Assembly (NCBI RefSeq): GCF_001632745.1
Contig: NZ_LQRT01000013.1
Location: 124,001-188,000, forward strand
DNA from: Aquimarina aggregata
GTDB lineage: Bacteria; Bacteroidota; Bacteroidia; Flavobacteriales; Flavobacteriaceae
Length of the DNA stretch: 64,000 nucleotides
Reading direction: 5' to 3'
Below, piece by piece: positions 17,431-27,715 of the stretch (position 1 is its first letter; each line of letters opens with the position of its first letter). A model generated the notes under the pieces. It saw only the letters and a program-made list of their open reading frames with translations, was not told where the DNA came from and did no database searches. Both the position numbers and the translations under genes were made by a program.

Positions 17431-18000
17431 ATGAAAATTACAAACGAAAAATATAAAAACCTAAAATTAGCTATTGAAGAAGAACGTGCCGAAAACTTTA
17501 TTATTGATTTTATTTTATCTAGTGTATTGGGATTAATAGTTTCCTTTCTAACCTTTCAAAATTTAGTTTTTGCTTTTTTCGTATACACAATTCTTAGGTT
17601 TCTCTATTATTTCTGTTTTGAGCTTTTATTAGGCAGAACACCGGGAAAATATCAAACACAAACCAAAGTTGTACGTATGAACAACAAAAAACCAACCATT
17701 ACTCAACTAATAATAAGAAACTCAAGTCGATTTGTAAGCATTTTTTCTGGTGTTAGCGATCATGAAAGAGCTATTCATGATAACTTATCTGGCACTTTTG
17801 TTATAAAGGATAAAACATTAAAAAAAATTGACTTCAAAAGACCTATTACAATTTTATTTAATTTTTCTTTAGTTGGGTTTTCAATTTACATAATAGGAAC
17901 ACAACCTGAGTTAAATACTTTTGACATTATTTTAGTAATCACTTTAAGTCTCATATTTATTTCTAGTTTATATTTACTATTCAAAAATGGCAAATTGTAA
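17431..18000 (+). CDS. RDD-family membrane protein
   Basis: This 189-residue integral membrane protein has hydrophobic segments near residues 24-45, 46-66, 130-150 and 160-182. FELLLGRTPGKYQTQTKVV in the middle is the conserved RDD-family loop (G-x-T-x-G-K), and RNSSRFVSIF follows. Some RDD proteins take part in Na+(Li+)/H+ antiport, but most are uncharacterised. It is likely co-transcribed with the lipoprotein 34 bases upstream. Confidence 0.75.
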   Translation: MKITNEKYKNLKLAIEEERAENFIIDFILSSVLGLIVSFLTFQNLVFAFFVYTILRFLYYFCFELLLGRTPGKYQTQTKVVRMNNKKPTITQLIIRNSSRFVSIFSGVSDHERAIHDNLSGTFVIKDKTLKKIDFKRPITILFNFSLVGFSIYIIGTQPELNTFDIILVITLSLIFISSLYLLFKNGKL

Positions 18001-18170
18001 ATATACTATGACAGTTTAATGACTCCATAAATACGTATTCTTAATTGTTACAGAAGTTTCTCGTAAGAAATTAACCTGCATTAATTATCTTTAACTCTGA
18101 GTCATAACCAGCGTATATCTCTTCTAAAAAATAATAACACACAAAACACTAATTTTTAGGTAAGCATAAA

Positions 18171-19778
18171 ATGATATTTATAATAAATAAGTTAAAGTTA
18201 GCTTCTAAAATTGCTTCAATGATTATAGGAACCTTCGTTCTTATTACTTGTAACTCTAAGAATGTTAATAGCAAAAAAACAATCTTTGAACCTACTTGGG
18301 AATCTTTAGCTAAACATGATACAGAACCTGAGTGGTTCAAAGATTCAAAGTTTGGAATCTACTTTCACTGGGGTCTTTTTACGGTACCCGAGTACTATGA
18401 TGAAAAGTATCCCCGATGGATGTATTTTGAAAAACTACCTGAAAAAGGATGGGGAGGTCCAGTTCGTAAACATCATAATGAAACTTATGGTGGTGTAGAG
18501 AAATTCAATTATCATGATTTTATTCCTATGTTTAAAGCAGAGAAATTCAATGCAGCGGTATGGGCAGAATTGTTTGAGTTATCCGGAGCTAAGTTTGCGG
18601 GACCAGTAGCCCAACATCATGATGGTTTTGCTATGTGGGATAGTGATGTAAATCCATTTAATGTTATGGATAAAGGACCTAAAAAAGACATCACTGGTGA
18701 GCTATTTCAAGAGCTTAAAAAACGTAAAATCAAAACTATTGCTACATTTCATCATGCTAGAAATTTAGCACGTCATGCAAATGACACCAGTCAATGGGCA
18801 GATAAATGCGATAAGCCAATGATGTCAAATGATAGCTATTATCCTTATCACCCTAATTTAATTACTTCTACCAAAGATGCCGAATTAAAATACTTGTATG
18901 GTAATATTTCAGAACAAGAATTTAATGATTATTGGCTCAATCAGGTAAACGAAGTAGTCGAAAATTATGCACCAGATATGATCTGGTTTGATTCTTGGTT
19001 GCATTTAATTCCTGAAAATTATCGCAAAAAAATGGTAGCTCATCATTTTAATACTGGTGTAAACCGAGGACAAAAACCTATCGTATTTTACAAGCAACAA
19101 GATTTACCAGATAACGTTGGCCTATTAGACATTGAGCAAGGAGGTAAAAAAGGTATGTCAAAACAATATTGGTTAACAGATATTACTATTACTAAATGGG
19201 GTTGGAGTTATACCAATAAGTTAAAGTGTAAAAAACCAGATATACTTATCCGCAACATGATAGATGTATGGAGTAAAAAAGGAGTAGTATTATTAAACCT
19301 ATCTCCACGTGCAAACGGAACCATCCCTAATGAACAACAAGAAGTTTTAAAGTCTATTGGCAAATGGATGAACAAACATAAAGAAGCGGTATACGAAACA
19401 AGAACACATACTACATATGGTTATGGTGTTGTTGCTGTCAAAGATAACGTGCATGGTGGACAATCCGCTACTATTAAATATACTAAAGATGATGTTCGAT
19501 TTACAACCTCAAAAGATAAAAAAACTATATACATTTTTACATTAGGAATGCCCGAAGCGAAGACAAATTTAGAAATTAACCATGTGATAGATATTTCAAA
19601 AAATCAACCTATTAAACGTGTTTCTATAATTGGTAGTAAAAGCACACTAGATTGGTCTGTTAATGATGATAAACTTATCGTAAAAACTCCTGAAACAACA
19701 GAAATGGATGAAATTGCAACAGTCTTTAAATTAGAATTCCTTCAACCGATACAAGCTAAGCCATTGATTAACAAATAA
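18171..19778 (+). CDS. Alpha-L-fucosidase, GH29
   Basis: This 535-residue lipoprotein-type exo-glycosidase removes terminal alpha-L-fucose. The signal and lipobox VLITC place it on the cell surface or in the periplasm. The catalytic (beta/alpha)8 barrel opens with WFKDSKFGIYFHWG. FAGPVAQHHDGFAMWDS contains the conserved substrate His pair. MIWFDSW carries the nucleophile Asp274. A C-terminal beta-sandwich follows. It begins a plus-strand cluster with a PLP enzyme, a FAD oxidoreductase and a second glycosidase. Fucosylated algal glycans are the likely substrate. Confidence 0.92.
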   Translation: MIFIINKLKLASKIASMIIGTFVLITCNSKNVNSKKTIFEPTWESLAKHDTEPEWFKDSKFGIYFHWGLFTVPEYYDEKYPRWMYFEKLPEKGWGGPVRKHHNETYGGVEKFNYHDFIPMFKAEKFNAAVWAELFELSGAKFAGPVAQHHDGFAMWDSDVNPFNVMDKGPKKDITGELFQELKKRKIKTIATFHHARNLARHANDTSQWADKCDKPMMSNDSYYPYHPNLITSTKDAELKYLYGNISEQEFNDYWLNQVNEVVENYAPDMIWFDSWLHLIPENYRKKMVAHHFNTGVNRGQKPIVFYKQQDLPDNVGLLDIEQGGKKGMSKQYWLTDITITKWGWSYTNKLKCKKPDILIRNMIDVWSKKGVVLLNLSPRANGTIPNEQQEVLKSIGKWMNKHKEAVYETRTHTTYGYGVVAVKDNVHGGQSATIKYTKDDVRFTTSKDKKTIYIFTLGMPEAKTNLEINHVIDISKNQPIKRVSIIGSKSTLDWSVNDDKLIVKTPETTEMDEIATVFKLEFLQPIQAKPLINK

Positions 19779-19934
19779 TACGTTACACAAATTAGCAGGA
19801 GACGATATTTGCTATATTTAGGAAGACAGAAGTAGTATACAATAAGCCTTACTATGACCAAATAAAAACTTCTGAAACACTTTAAACAAAAATCTAATTA
19901 ATGTATATTACCGCCCTATTTAAAGGTAAAAAAT

Positions 19935-21779
19935 ATGCAAAGTAATACCGTGCTGACTTACATTAAAGATGTAATAGAAAATATGCCTAAGGATTGGTTA
20001 AATCTAACAACACATCGATTAGATATTTATGATGAGGAATTGGCCAAAAGTCAGTTTTTAGAACAGTTTGAAATTTTATTTGACACAAATAATTCTCAAT
20101 CTTCAGCATTAAATGAACTACCTACTGCATACGATTACATTCGATTAGGTCACCCATTATCTTGCGTTCTGGAATGGGTTGTTGCAAAATTAAACAATTC
20201 AAAAGCAGAAAATATAATCAGTTTTTCTTCAAAAACAATTCCTGTTTTAGCTGTTCTTAGAAAGAACTTATTAATCAATAAAAACACTCAGATCTTTTAT
20301 ATCGATGAATTACCTGATTTTTTTGATCCAGATGTAATACAGCACATATACGGTTATAAATTTGATGTAAAGAAAATAAATAGTATTCAAGAGATTCCTG
20401 AACTCGATGACAGTACAATTTTTATTTCACAAAGAGATGATATTTGCAATTTTGATCTCATTTCAAATGTTGACTTTTTTATAAACATTCATCCTGACCT
20501 AGGTAGTCTAATATTAGTAAATGGTGAGCAAAACAAAAGTTATATCTCAGAAATTCAACATGTAAGAAGAAGAGAAACTATTGCAATGACACCGGCTAAT
20601 ACTTTGGTTGCACTAAATTACCTTTTAGAAAAAACTACTATCGATAGTCCAAATAATGCTATTGAAACTAATAAAACACTTGTCTTAAATTCAATAAAAC
20701 ACATTACTGATACCACTGTAGAACCATTAGTTGGATCTAGTGGACTCTCTATGCAGTATGCTATTGTAATGGGGCTGGTTCATCATGCACTCGAAAATCA
20801 TAAAGGAAAAGCCATAAAAATTATCGTTCCCCCAAATTGTTATGGAGGAACAAACGACCAAGCAAGACGTGTAGCAGCTTGCAGTGATACTATTGAAGTA
20901 ATGGATTTACCCGTTGACGGCGGTAAAGATATGGTACAAAGCATTGATCTAGTTTTAAATAAAATTGCCGATGAAGATGCAATTCCCTATATCATTGCTG
21001 AAATTCCAACAAACCCAAGAGTTGAAGTCCCAGATCTTATAAAGTTAAAAGACGTTTTAAGTAAAGAACGTAAGACTAAGAATAATGAAACCGCAATTGA
21101 TCCAGTTTTTATATTGGATCAAACATTTTGCCCTAATGTTCATTTTCTTGGCAAAGATGAAATACTCTCTTCTGTTAGAACCATTGCATATGTAAGTGGA
21201 TCTAAATTTCCAAGTGGCGGTAAATGTACCGCTGGTTACTGTGTCGCGAATAATAAATCTGAGGCTTTGATGAAAAAAATAGAGCTACATTTAAGACTTT
21301 GTGACAATGAGGCTACAAATCTTCAAATGGAAATACTCACCAAACAGTTACCTTCAATGAATCAAAGAATACATGATGCTTATAAGAATACACGTGAATT
21401 TGTAAACTATATCAACGATATATTACCAGAAGCAAAAATCAATTTTGTTTCAGAAGAGTTGGCTAATAAAGGATTCACCCCATCAGTATTTTCATTAGAC
21501 CTTCCAACAAAAGGTAATACTGACGAAGAAAAAGAAACATACAAACGAGCACTTAATCTCAAATTAATCAACTTAATGATTAGTGAAATTCCAAATGAAA
21601 GTAAATTTTGTGTAAGCTACGGGCAGTTAAAAGGGTGTTATTGGACAATACCTGCAACCTCAACTCAAGGTACAACTAAAGAGGATGACAAAGATTATAT
21701 TGTACGCGTAGCACTTTCGGCTAATTTGGATTTTGAACTTCACAAAAAGGTGTTTTCGAGTTTTGTTAAAAGTATATAA
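19935..21779 (+). CDS. PLP-dependent fold-type I enzyme (Cys/Met metabolism-like)
   Basis: This 614-residue protein is much longer than typical cystathionine lyases because of an N-terminal extension of about 250 residues. The C-terminal half has the PLP fold: PPNCYGGTNDQ, then FILDQTF with the pyridine-nitrogen Asp, and SGSKFPSGGKC with the Schiff-base Lys424. No signal peptide is seen. Similar long proteins occur across Bacteroidota. A role in sulfur amino acid cleavage or transfer is inferred only from the fold. It sits between the fucosidase and a small secreted protein with no clear metabolic link. Confidence 0.78.
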   Translation: MQSNTVLTYIKDVIENMPKDWLNLTTHRLDIYDEELAKSQFLEQFEILFDTNNSQSSALNELPTAYDYIRLGHPLSCVLEWVVAKLNNSKAENIISFSSKTIPVLAVLRKNLLINKNTQIFYIDELPDFFDPDVIQHIYGYKFDVKKINSIQEIPELDDSTIFISQRDDICNFDLISNVDFFINIHPDLGSLILVNGEQNKSYISEIQHVRRRETIAMTPANTLVALNYLLEKTTIDSPNNAIETNKTLVLNSIKHITDTTVEPLVGSSGLSMQYAIVMGLVHHALENHKGKAIKIIVPPNCYGGTNDQARRVAACSDTIEVMDLPVDGGKDMVQSIDLVLNKIADEDAIPYIIAEIPTNPRVEVPDLIKLKDVLSKERKTKNNETAIDPVFILDQTFCPNVHFLGKDEILSSVRTIAYVSGSKFPSGGKCTAGYCVANNKSEALMKKIELHLRLCDNEATNLQMEILTKQLPSMNQRIHDAYKNTREFVNYINDILPEAKINFVSEELANKGFTPSVFSLDLPTKGNTDEEKETYKRALNLKLINLMISEIPNESKFCVSYGQLKGCYWTIPATSTQGTTKEDDKDYIVRVALSANLDFELHKKVFSSFVKSI

Positions 21780-21974
21780 TCTCAAAAGTATAAACGATAG
21801 TCTTTTAAAAGGTAAGTCCGGATCAAATTAAAAAAAGCAAATCTTTTAGTGCTCTACAATACATATATAGGATTTTGCATATCATTATGTTAACAAAAAA
21901 TTAGACCCTACTAGTACTAAAATGTCAGAAAAAATTCGTAAATTGTTGTATAACCTTATACAAACCAACAACTT

Positions 21975-22538
21975 ATGGAAAAATTTCTACTATTTTTACT
22001 TTTACTTCCTCTTACTATTTTTGCACAGACGAATTACTCGCAAGAGGATATTACAGCTGCTGCTTCGCACGAGAAACAATGGCTACTTACTAATACAACA
22101 GGAGACAAGACAGATTACGCCTATGGCATAACAAAGATGGTCCAACCTTTTATTCAAGCTAAAACGAATTGGGAAGCGCAATATTCATCATGCGGAACAA
22201 ATTGCCAGCAATGGGTTCACCAAACCAATGCTCCCAGTACTCTAAAAAAGAGAAAAATATCTTATAAAGTATACTTTGAAAAATTACCAACTGGTAAACT
22301 AATAAGTACCAAAGTCGTTTTTGAAGGTAATAAAGATCTAATCATTGACTTTTTTATGACGTACTGGACAGATGACCTTGAATTTAATCCAGGAACTAAA
22401 GACAAACATGATCTTGCAACGGTCCGATTTTTAACCGATATAGCAACACTAAAAACTAATACTGATGGTGACGCTTCAATTATAGTTACAACAGGTACTG
22501 CAAAAGATTCTTATGCCAATATGCTATCTCATAATTAA
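21975..22538 (+). CDS. Secreted protein of unknown function
   Basis: This 187-residue protein has a signal peptide (MEKFLLFLLLLPLTIFAQ, cut after FAQ). The mature part is a mix of helix and strand, with two cysteines close together (SSCGTNCQQW) that could form a disulfide or bind metal, and a repeat of Thr/Asp-rich loops toward the end. It is full length, with a strong terminator 35 bases after its stop. I do not recognise the family. Confidence 0.6.
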   Translation: MEKFLLFLLLLPLTIFAQTNYSQEDITAAASHEKQWLLTNTTGDKTDYAYGITKMVQPFIQAKTNWEAQYSSCGTNCQQWVHQTNAPSTLKKRKISYKVYFEKLPTGKLISTKVVFEGNKDLIIDFFMTYWTDDLEFNPGTKDKHDLATVRFLTDIATLKTNTDGDASIIVTTGTAKDSYANMLSHN

Positions 22539-22573
22539 TATATAAGAATTCTTTTCAACATAATCATACATAG

Positions 22574-22613
22574 TATCCTCTTTACTCCTATTGGAATAAA
22601 GGGGATATTTTTT
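22574..22613 (+). terminator. Intrinsic terminator
   Basis: A 15-position stem (22574-22588 with 22593-22607) has a single C/A mismatch and a TATT loop, and is followed by six T residues. It ends the unknown secreted-protein gene and separates it from the FAD oxidoreductase operon. Confidence 0.8.
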
Positions 22614-22728
22614 ATCATCATATTTTACTTTGTAATTTATTTTTCTGTTATAGGTTTTTAATCTTTTGTTATAGTGAATTATCTCCTGCGCTTTAAAGAA
22701 TTATTTATTTTTAGGTAACTAATTTATT

Positions 22729-24666
22729 ATGAAAAGGAGACAGTTTATTAATACCGTTGGAAAGGCTACATTATTACTATTGGCACCAATAGAACTATTA
22801 GCTAAGAGTAAAATTCTTGATGACATGTCGGGCGATTTCGTCTTTGCCGAAGCAGAACAATTTGCCAATCACGGGGGATGGGAATTAGATCAGCAATCGA
22901 TGGATCAAATGGGTTCTCCTTATTTATTAGCTCATGGATTAGGCATTCCTGTCGAGGATGCTTCTACAATGCTAACATTTCCTAAAAAAGGAAAATATCG
23001 AGTATGGGTACGTACTAGAGATTGGGTAGCTCCATGGAAAGTACCAGGTACTCCAGGAAAGTTTCAATTACTTATTAATGACAAACCATTAGAAGAAACT
23101 TTTGGAACCAAAGGAGCCGATTGGCATTGGCACGATGGTGGGCTTGTAGAAGTATCCCAAAAAACAAAAGTAGCACTACATGATCTAACAGGTTTTGAAG
23201 GAAGATGTGAAGCCATCTTATTTTGTAAAGATTTAGATTTTGAACCGGTAAATGATATTGCAGCTCTTACCAAATTTAGGAGAGAGTTATTAGGATTACC
23301 AGAAAAACCTTTAGATGGTGGAAATTTTGATCTAGTGGTTACAGGTGGTGGATTTGCTGGAACTTGTGCCGCAATTTCTGCAGCAAGAAATGGGTTATCT
23401 GTGGCACTTATTCAGGATCGTCCCGTATTAGGTGGGAACGGAAGTTCGGAGGTAAGAGTTTGGCCAGAAGGCCATACTCGACAGAAACCCTACGTGCATA
23501 TAGGAGAAATTGTTGACGAAATTGCACCCGACTTTGTAGATCATGGAAAATATGGAACACGTAATGCCAGATTAGGCAATGTGTATGATGATGAGCGCAA
23601 AATAAAAGTTATCAAACAGGAACCTCGTATTACATTATTCCTAGAAGAAAGAGTAATTCAAGTTACACAAGAGAACAGCAAAATTAATGCTGTAGTTTCT
23701 CAAAATACCAGAACTGCGGTGCAAACTGAAATTAAAGGTAAATTCTTTGCGGACTGCACAGGTGATGCAACTGTTGGTTTTCTGGGGGGAGCAAAATATG
23801 AAATATCCAGTTCGGGATTCATGGGGTTTTCTAATATGTGGAATGTAATGGATGCGGCAAATGAGGAAGATGTTTTAAAATGTGAATGTAAAGATAAAGC
23901 AGCACTCACGCTATCATGTGAGATTGGAGATACAGCACAACCATTTCCGAGATGTCCTTGGGCCATAGATTTAAGTGATAAACCATTTCCAGGAAGGGCC
24001 AATTACAAAGGGCAATGGGGATCAGAAGATCCGTTAGGTAATCTTGGAGGATGGTTCTGGGAAAGTGGTTTTGATAAAGACCCTATAACTGACGTAGAAA
24101 AAATTCGAGATCTAAACTTTCGAGCCATGTATGGTGCATGGGATGCTTTAAAAAATATAGATAAATTATACCCTAATCATCGATTAGGATGGTCAGCCTT
24201 TATTTCAGGAAAAAGAGAATCCAGAAGACTTATGGGAGACATAAAATTAACCGCTAATCATTTTAGAGATAAGGTTAAGTTTCCCGATGGTGCCTTTCCT
24301 TGCTCTTGGGGTATAGATGTTCATAGCCCCCATGAATCTTTTGATAAAGATTTAAAAGGCGAAGAATTTATTTCTTTTGCTACCACAGGAAAAGGATATG
24401 ATTATGAAGGCCCATATTGGGCCCCTTATCGCGCACTTTATAGTCAGAACATTACAAATTTGTTTATGGCTGGTCGAAATATTAGTGTTAGTAGAGAAGG
24501 ATTAGGTCCTGTAAGAGTAATGAAAACCTGTGGAATGATGGGTGAAATAGTAGGTAAAGCCGCAGCTATTTGTTCGAAATATAATACTACTCCTAAAGGT
24601 GTGTATAAAGACCATTTGGATAAATTAAAAGAAATGATGAAACAACCAGGGTCCAAGCGCATTTAA
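22729..24666 (+). CDS. Exported FAD-dependent oxidoreductase with N-terminal glycan-binding-like domain
   Basis: This 645-residue protein starts with a Tat-like signal (MKRRQFINTVGKATLLLLAP, with RRQF). Residues 35-170 form a beta-rich domain (KKGKYRVWVRTRDW, KFQLLINDKPL), as in carbohydrate-binding xylan-type modules. The FAD fold follows, with GGGFAG at 206-211 and RPVLGGNGSSEVRV. A late GRNISVS and GPVRVMKTCGMMG close the flavin site. Such enzymes occur in Bacteroidota polysaccharide loci, but their substrates are not established. The glycosidase gene begins 25 bases after its stop. Confidence 0.82.
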   Translation: MKRRQFINTVGKATLLLLAPIELLAKSKILDDMSGDFVFAEAEQFANHGGWELDQQSMDQMGSPYLLAHGLGIPVEDASTMLTFPKKGKYRVWVRTRDWVAPWKVPGTPGKFQLLINDKPLEETFGTKGADWHWHDGGLVEVSQKTKVALHDLTGFEGRCEAILFCKDLDFEPVNDIAALTKFRRELLGLPEKPLDGGNFDLVVTGGGFAGTCAAISAARNGLSVALIQDRPVLGGNGSSEVRVWPEGHTRQKPYVHIGEIVDEIAPDFVDHGKYGTRNARLGNVYDDERKIKVIKQEPRITLFLEERVIQVTQENSKINAVVSQNTRTAVQTEIKGKFFADCTGDATVGFLGGAKYEISSSGFMGFSNMWNVMDAANEEDVLKCECKDKAALTLSCEIGDTAQPFPRCPWAIDLSDKPFPGRANYKGQWGSEDPLGNLGGWFWESGFDKDPITDVEKIRDLNFRAMYGAWDALKNIDKLYPNHRLGWSAFISGKRESRRLMGDIKLTANHFRDKVKFPDGAFPCSWGIDVHSPHESFDKDLKGEEFISFATTGKGYDYEGPYWAPYRALYSQNITNLFMAGRNISVSREGLGPVRVMKTCGMMGEIVGKAAAICSKYNTTPKGVYKDHLDKLKEMMKQPGSKRI

Positions 24667-24690
24667 ATTTCAAATAATTCGTAATATATA

Positions 24691-25809
24691 ATGAAATATT
24701 ATCCTCTATTTGTTTTGATTCTTTTCCTATCAAACTCTTGCAAAAATAACAGTTCGGTTTCAGAAGAAAGCAATGTTAAGAAAAGTGATGCATCCGTTAA
24801 TTATTTTAAATTAGATTTAGGAAAACCAACTCTTAAATCAAAATTTGAAAATGATACTTGGAGTATCTGGGGTGGTTCTATGGTAAAAGGAAATGACGGA
24901 TTGTACCACATGTTTTATTCACGTTGGAAAAAAGAATTAGGATGGGCCTGGGTAACTGATTCTGAAATCGCTCATGCAGTTTCTAATACTCCATTTGGTC
25001 CCTTTACGTTCAGGGATGTAGCACTTTCAAGTAGAGGTAGTAATTATTGGGATGGATTGTGTACGCATAACCCTAATATACACAAGTTTGATGGAAAATA
25101 TTATCTCTACTATATGGGAAATACTGGAGATGGCAAAACGACCACTTTTCCGGGTAAATTAGTATTAAATCCAAGCCATCGCAATAATCAACGAATTGGT
25201 GTTGCTGTTTCTGATAGTCCTAATGGTCCTTGGAAAAGGTTTGATACTCCTCTTATTAATACTGGTACGCATGAAAACGCCTTAGACGCATTAATGGTTA
25301 GCAATCCATCCGTTACTAAGCGTCCAGAAGGTGGTTATCTTATGGTGTACAAAGCTGTTGGAAAACAAAAACCTGGAATTTGGGGTGGACCTGTAGTACA
25401 TTGTATAGCTACTTCAGAAAATCCTACCGGCCCATTTAAAAAATATGATCAACCTGTATTTCAAACAAAAGATTATGATTTTCCGGCTGAAGATCCTTTT
25501 ATTTGGTATCAAAAAGGTAAATACCGAGCCATTGTTAAAGACATGCATGGGGCTTTTACCAATGTTGGCCGTTCATTAGTATTATTTGAATCCGAAGATG
25601 GATTTGATTGGAAACTATCAGATACTCCATTGGTTTCCGAATTAAAAATTGATTGGGCCAATGGATATACACAAACTGTAGATCATTTAGAACGACCCCA
25701 GCTTTATATAGAAAATGGAAAACCAATTGCTCTACTTTGTGCAGCTGATATAAAAGATTCTCAAAATGTTATACACTCGTTTAATGTACAAATCCCCATT
25801 TTAGAATAG
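24691..25809 (+). CDS. Five-bladed beta-propeller glycoside hydrolase lipoprotein (GH43/GH117-like)
   Basis: This 372-residue lipoprotein has lipobox LSNSC (Cys17). Repeated blade motifs such as GSMVKGNDGLYHMFYSRW, HNPNIHKFDGKYYLYYMGN and AEDPFIWYQKGKYRAIVKD are those of the GH43, GH117 and GH130 propeller group. The acidic residues of the active site probably lie in these strands, but they cannot be assigned by eye. It is tightly coupled to the FAD oxidoreductase, so the two likely work on the same glycan. The exact GH family needs a profile search. Confidence 0.75.
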   Translation: MKYYPLFVLILFLSNSCKNNSSVSEESNVKKSDASVNYFKLDLGKPTLKSKFENDTWSIWGGSMVKGNDGLYHMFYSRWKKELGWAWVTDSEIAHAVSNTPFGPFTFRDVALSSRGSNYWDGLCTHNPNIHKFDGKYYLYYMGNTGDGKTTTFPGKLVLNPSHRNNQRIGVAVSDSPNGPWKRFDTPLINTGTHENALDALMVSNPSVTKRPEGGYLMVYKAVGKQKPGIWGGPVVHCIATSENPTGPFKKYDQPVFQTKDYDFPAEDPFIWYQKGKYRAIVKDMHGAFTNVGRSLVLFESEDGFDWKLSDTPLVSELKIDWANGYTQTVDHLERPQLYIENGKPIALLCAADIKDSQNVIHSFNVQIPILE

Positions 25810-25964
25810 TATGAGTTCTTTTTGATTGGTGAAAAATATCCAAAAGCAAAAGGTTTAGATTTTATTCAACACCTATATTACAAACATTTCTAAATCAGAA
25901 ATAAAAAATGTAACACTCTAAAATTATACCTTTACGATAATTCAAAAATGCAAATTAAGGTTTA

Positions 25965-26693
25965 ATGAAAATAGCAACGGTACAGACAAAATCTATTAAA
26001 GGCGATATCGCTGCCAATATTACTAATCATAAAAAGTTAATCAATTCATGTATTTCGTTACAGGCAGATGCTATTTTTTTTCCAGAGTTATCATTAACAG
26101 GATATGAGCCCAAACTTGCTAAAGAATTAGCTATCGCAAAAGAAGACATTAGACTTGAGCCTTTTCAAGAACTTAGTAACCGCAATACAATTACTGTCGG
26201 TGTAGGTTTACCTACAAAATCAGAATATGGTATTCATATCAGTATGATTATATTTCGGCCTAATCTACCAAAACAAATCTATCACAAGCAATATTTGCAT
26301 GATGATGAACTCCCCTATTTTGTTACAGGTCAAGATTGTAATATTATTACTATAAATGACATAAAGGTAGCCTTGGCTATCTGTTATGAAAGTTTACAAC
26401 TAGTTCATTTTAAAAAATCTATTAAACTAGGAGCCAAATACTATTTAACATCTGTTGCAAAATCAAAAAAAGGGGTTGATCATGCATTAAAACATTATGC
26501 TAAACTAGCTCAACAACATTCGACACCTATTTTAATGTGTAATGGCATTGGACTTTGTGATACTTTTGAGAGCACAGGAACTTCTTCTATTTGGAATTCT
26601 AAAGGAAAACTTATAGCACAATTAGATAACATAAATCAAGGAATTCTTATTTTTGACACACAAACAGAAGAAGTAATTCGTACCCAAATTTAA
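25965..26693 (+). CDS. Carbon-nitrogen hydrolase (nitrilase superfamily)
   Basis: This 242-residue cytoplasmic amidohydrolase has the Glu-Lys-Cys triad in place: Glu41 in FFPELSLTG, Lys108 in YHKQYLHDDE and Cys140 in LAICYESLQ. Proteins of this size act on omega-amides, N-carbamoyl compounds or nitriles. The sequence does not say which. It is 22 bases from trmL on the same strand, and the two are probably co-transcribed. Confidence 0.88.
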   Translation: MKIATVQTKSIKGDIAANITNHKKLINSCISLQADAIFFPELSLTGYEPKLAKELAIAKEDIRLEPFQELSNRNTITVGVGLPTKSEYGIHISMIIFRPNLPKQIYHKQYLHDDELPYFVTGQDCNIITINDIKVALAICYESLQLVHFKKSIKLGAKYYLTSVAKSKKGVDHALKHYAKLAQQHSTPILMCNGIGLCDTFESTGTSSIWNSKGKLIAQLDNINQGILIFDTQTEEVIRTQI

Positions 26694-26715
26694 GTATACA
26701 AAGACAATAAAATTC

Positions 26716-27171
26716 ATGGCATATAACATAGTTCTTATCGAACCTGAAATCCCTAACAATACGGGAAATATAGGTCGGTTAAGTTTAGCTTCAGGATCCA
26801 ATTTGCATTTAGTAAAACCATTTGGATTTGAACTCAGTGACAAAAGGGTCAAAAGAGCCGGGCTAGATTATTGGAAACATCTTTCTATAACCATATACGA
26901 GAGTAAAGAAGAATTCTTTGAAATACATAAGGACAAAAAAATAGCTTTTTTCTCTAGTCATAGTGAAAAATCATATTGGTCTATAGATTATGAAGATGAT
27001 ATGTTTTTCGTATTTGGGAAAGAATCAAAAGGGCTTTCTGAAAATATTATTGCGAATAATTTACATAGAACTTATAAAATTCCAATTTACAATGAGCATA
27101 TTCGAAGTTTAAACCTAGCAAATGCTGTTAGTATTATAGTGTATGATGGATTAAAAGCTTTACGTAAGTAA
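26716..27171 (+). CDS. trmL: tRNA (cytidine(34)-2'-O)-methyltransferase
   Basis: This 151-residue SpoU/TrmD-type (knotted SPOUT) enzyme methylates the wobble ribose of certain leucyl tRNAs. Its minimal single-domain length matches TrmL rather than the larger SpoU members. Conserved motifs are IEPEIPNNTGNIGRL at the N-terminus, VFGKESKGLSE in the middle and IPIYNEHIRSLNLANA near the C-terminus, where the knot and AdoMet site lie. It follows a nitrilase-family gene by 22 bases. Confidence 0.9.
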   Translation: MAYNIVLIEPEIPNNTGNIGRLSLASGSNLHLVKPFGFELSDKRVKRAGLDYWKHLSITIYESKEEFFEIHKDKKIAFFSSHSEKSYWSIDYEDDMFFVFGKESKGLSENIIANNLHRTYKIPIYNEHIRSLNLANAVSIIVYDGLKALRK

Positions 27172-27668
27172 CCTACAAGAATAATTATAGAGTCAACATT
27201 CGTAACATTTGACTTTTTTTGCATTTTTCGTCCTTAAATAGCCCCTGTATGTTTTTAAAATTAGAGTAAAAAACTACCAATTATCTCTATAATTTGTCAA
27301 TAAAATTATCAGATTACTCTTGTATCACTTTAATTCTTAGCAAGACACGAAATCTCTTTATTAAAAAATACACTATTCTTAATAAAATAATGTTTTACAT
27401 AAGAAAACAATAAAAATACCAGATATAAACGTTTTTATATTACCAAATTGTTAATAATTAACAGTTTTACAACAAAATTAAGTTTACCAATTTCTTAATA
27501 AAACAGCTTAAAAATTACATAAAAGCCATCTCTGATCTTCGGTTTATTACATAATTAAGAACACCTCTCTTGTTTCTATTGCAAACCCAATAATCTTATT
27601 TTTTTCTTGAACCAGTTCATCATCAATTTTGTTAGAAAAACTTTATGATTTTGGATTGATTTTTTGAA
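27172..27668. other. Intergenic stretch, no gene seen
   Basis: About 500 very AT-rich bases lie between trmL and the duplicated lipoproteins. There are many short A and T runs, but no hairpin or frame I can support. Confidence 0.4.
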
Positions 27669-27676
27669 TACATTTG
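27669..27676 (+). promoter_or_regulatory. Candidate Bacteroidota -7 element
   Basis: TACATTTG fits the TAnnTTTG consensus of the Bacteroidota housekeeping sigma factor and lies 40 bases before the first small lipoprotein. TACATTTA at 27966-27973 has the same place before the second copy. No clear -33 element at the ideal spacing is seen. Confidence 0.4.
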
Positions 27677-27715
27677 CCACCGATTTAAAAAACAAAAACG
27701 CAAAACTTTACTATT

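Noticed and set aside
27172-27668. A non-coding RNA or repeat array in the AT-rich region after trmL
   Set aside because: No periodic repeat, no stable stem and no terminator; only base-composition bias.
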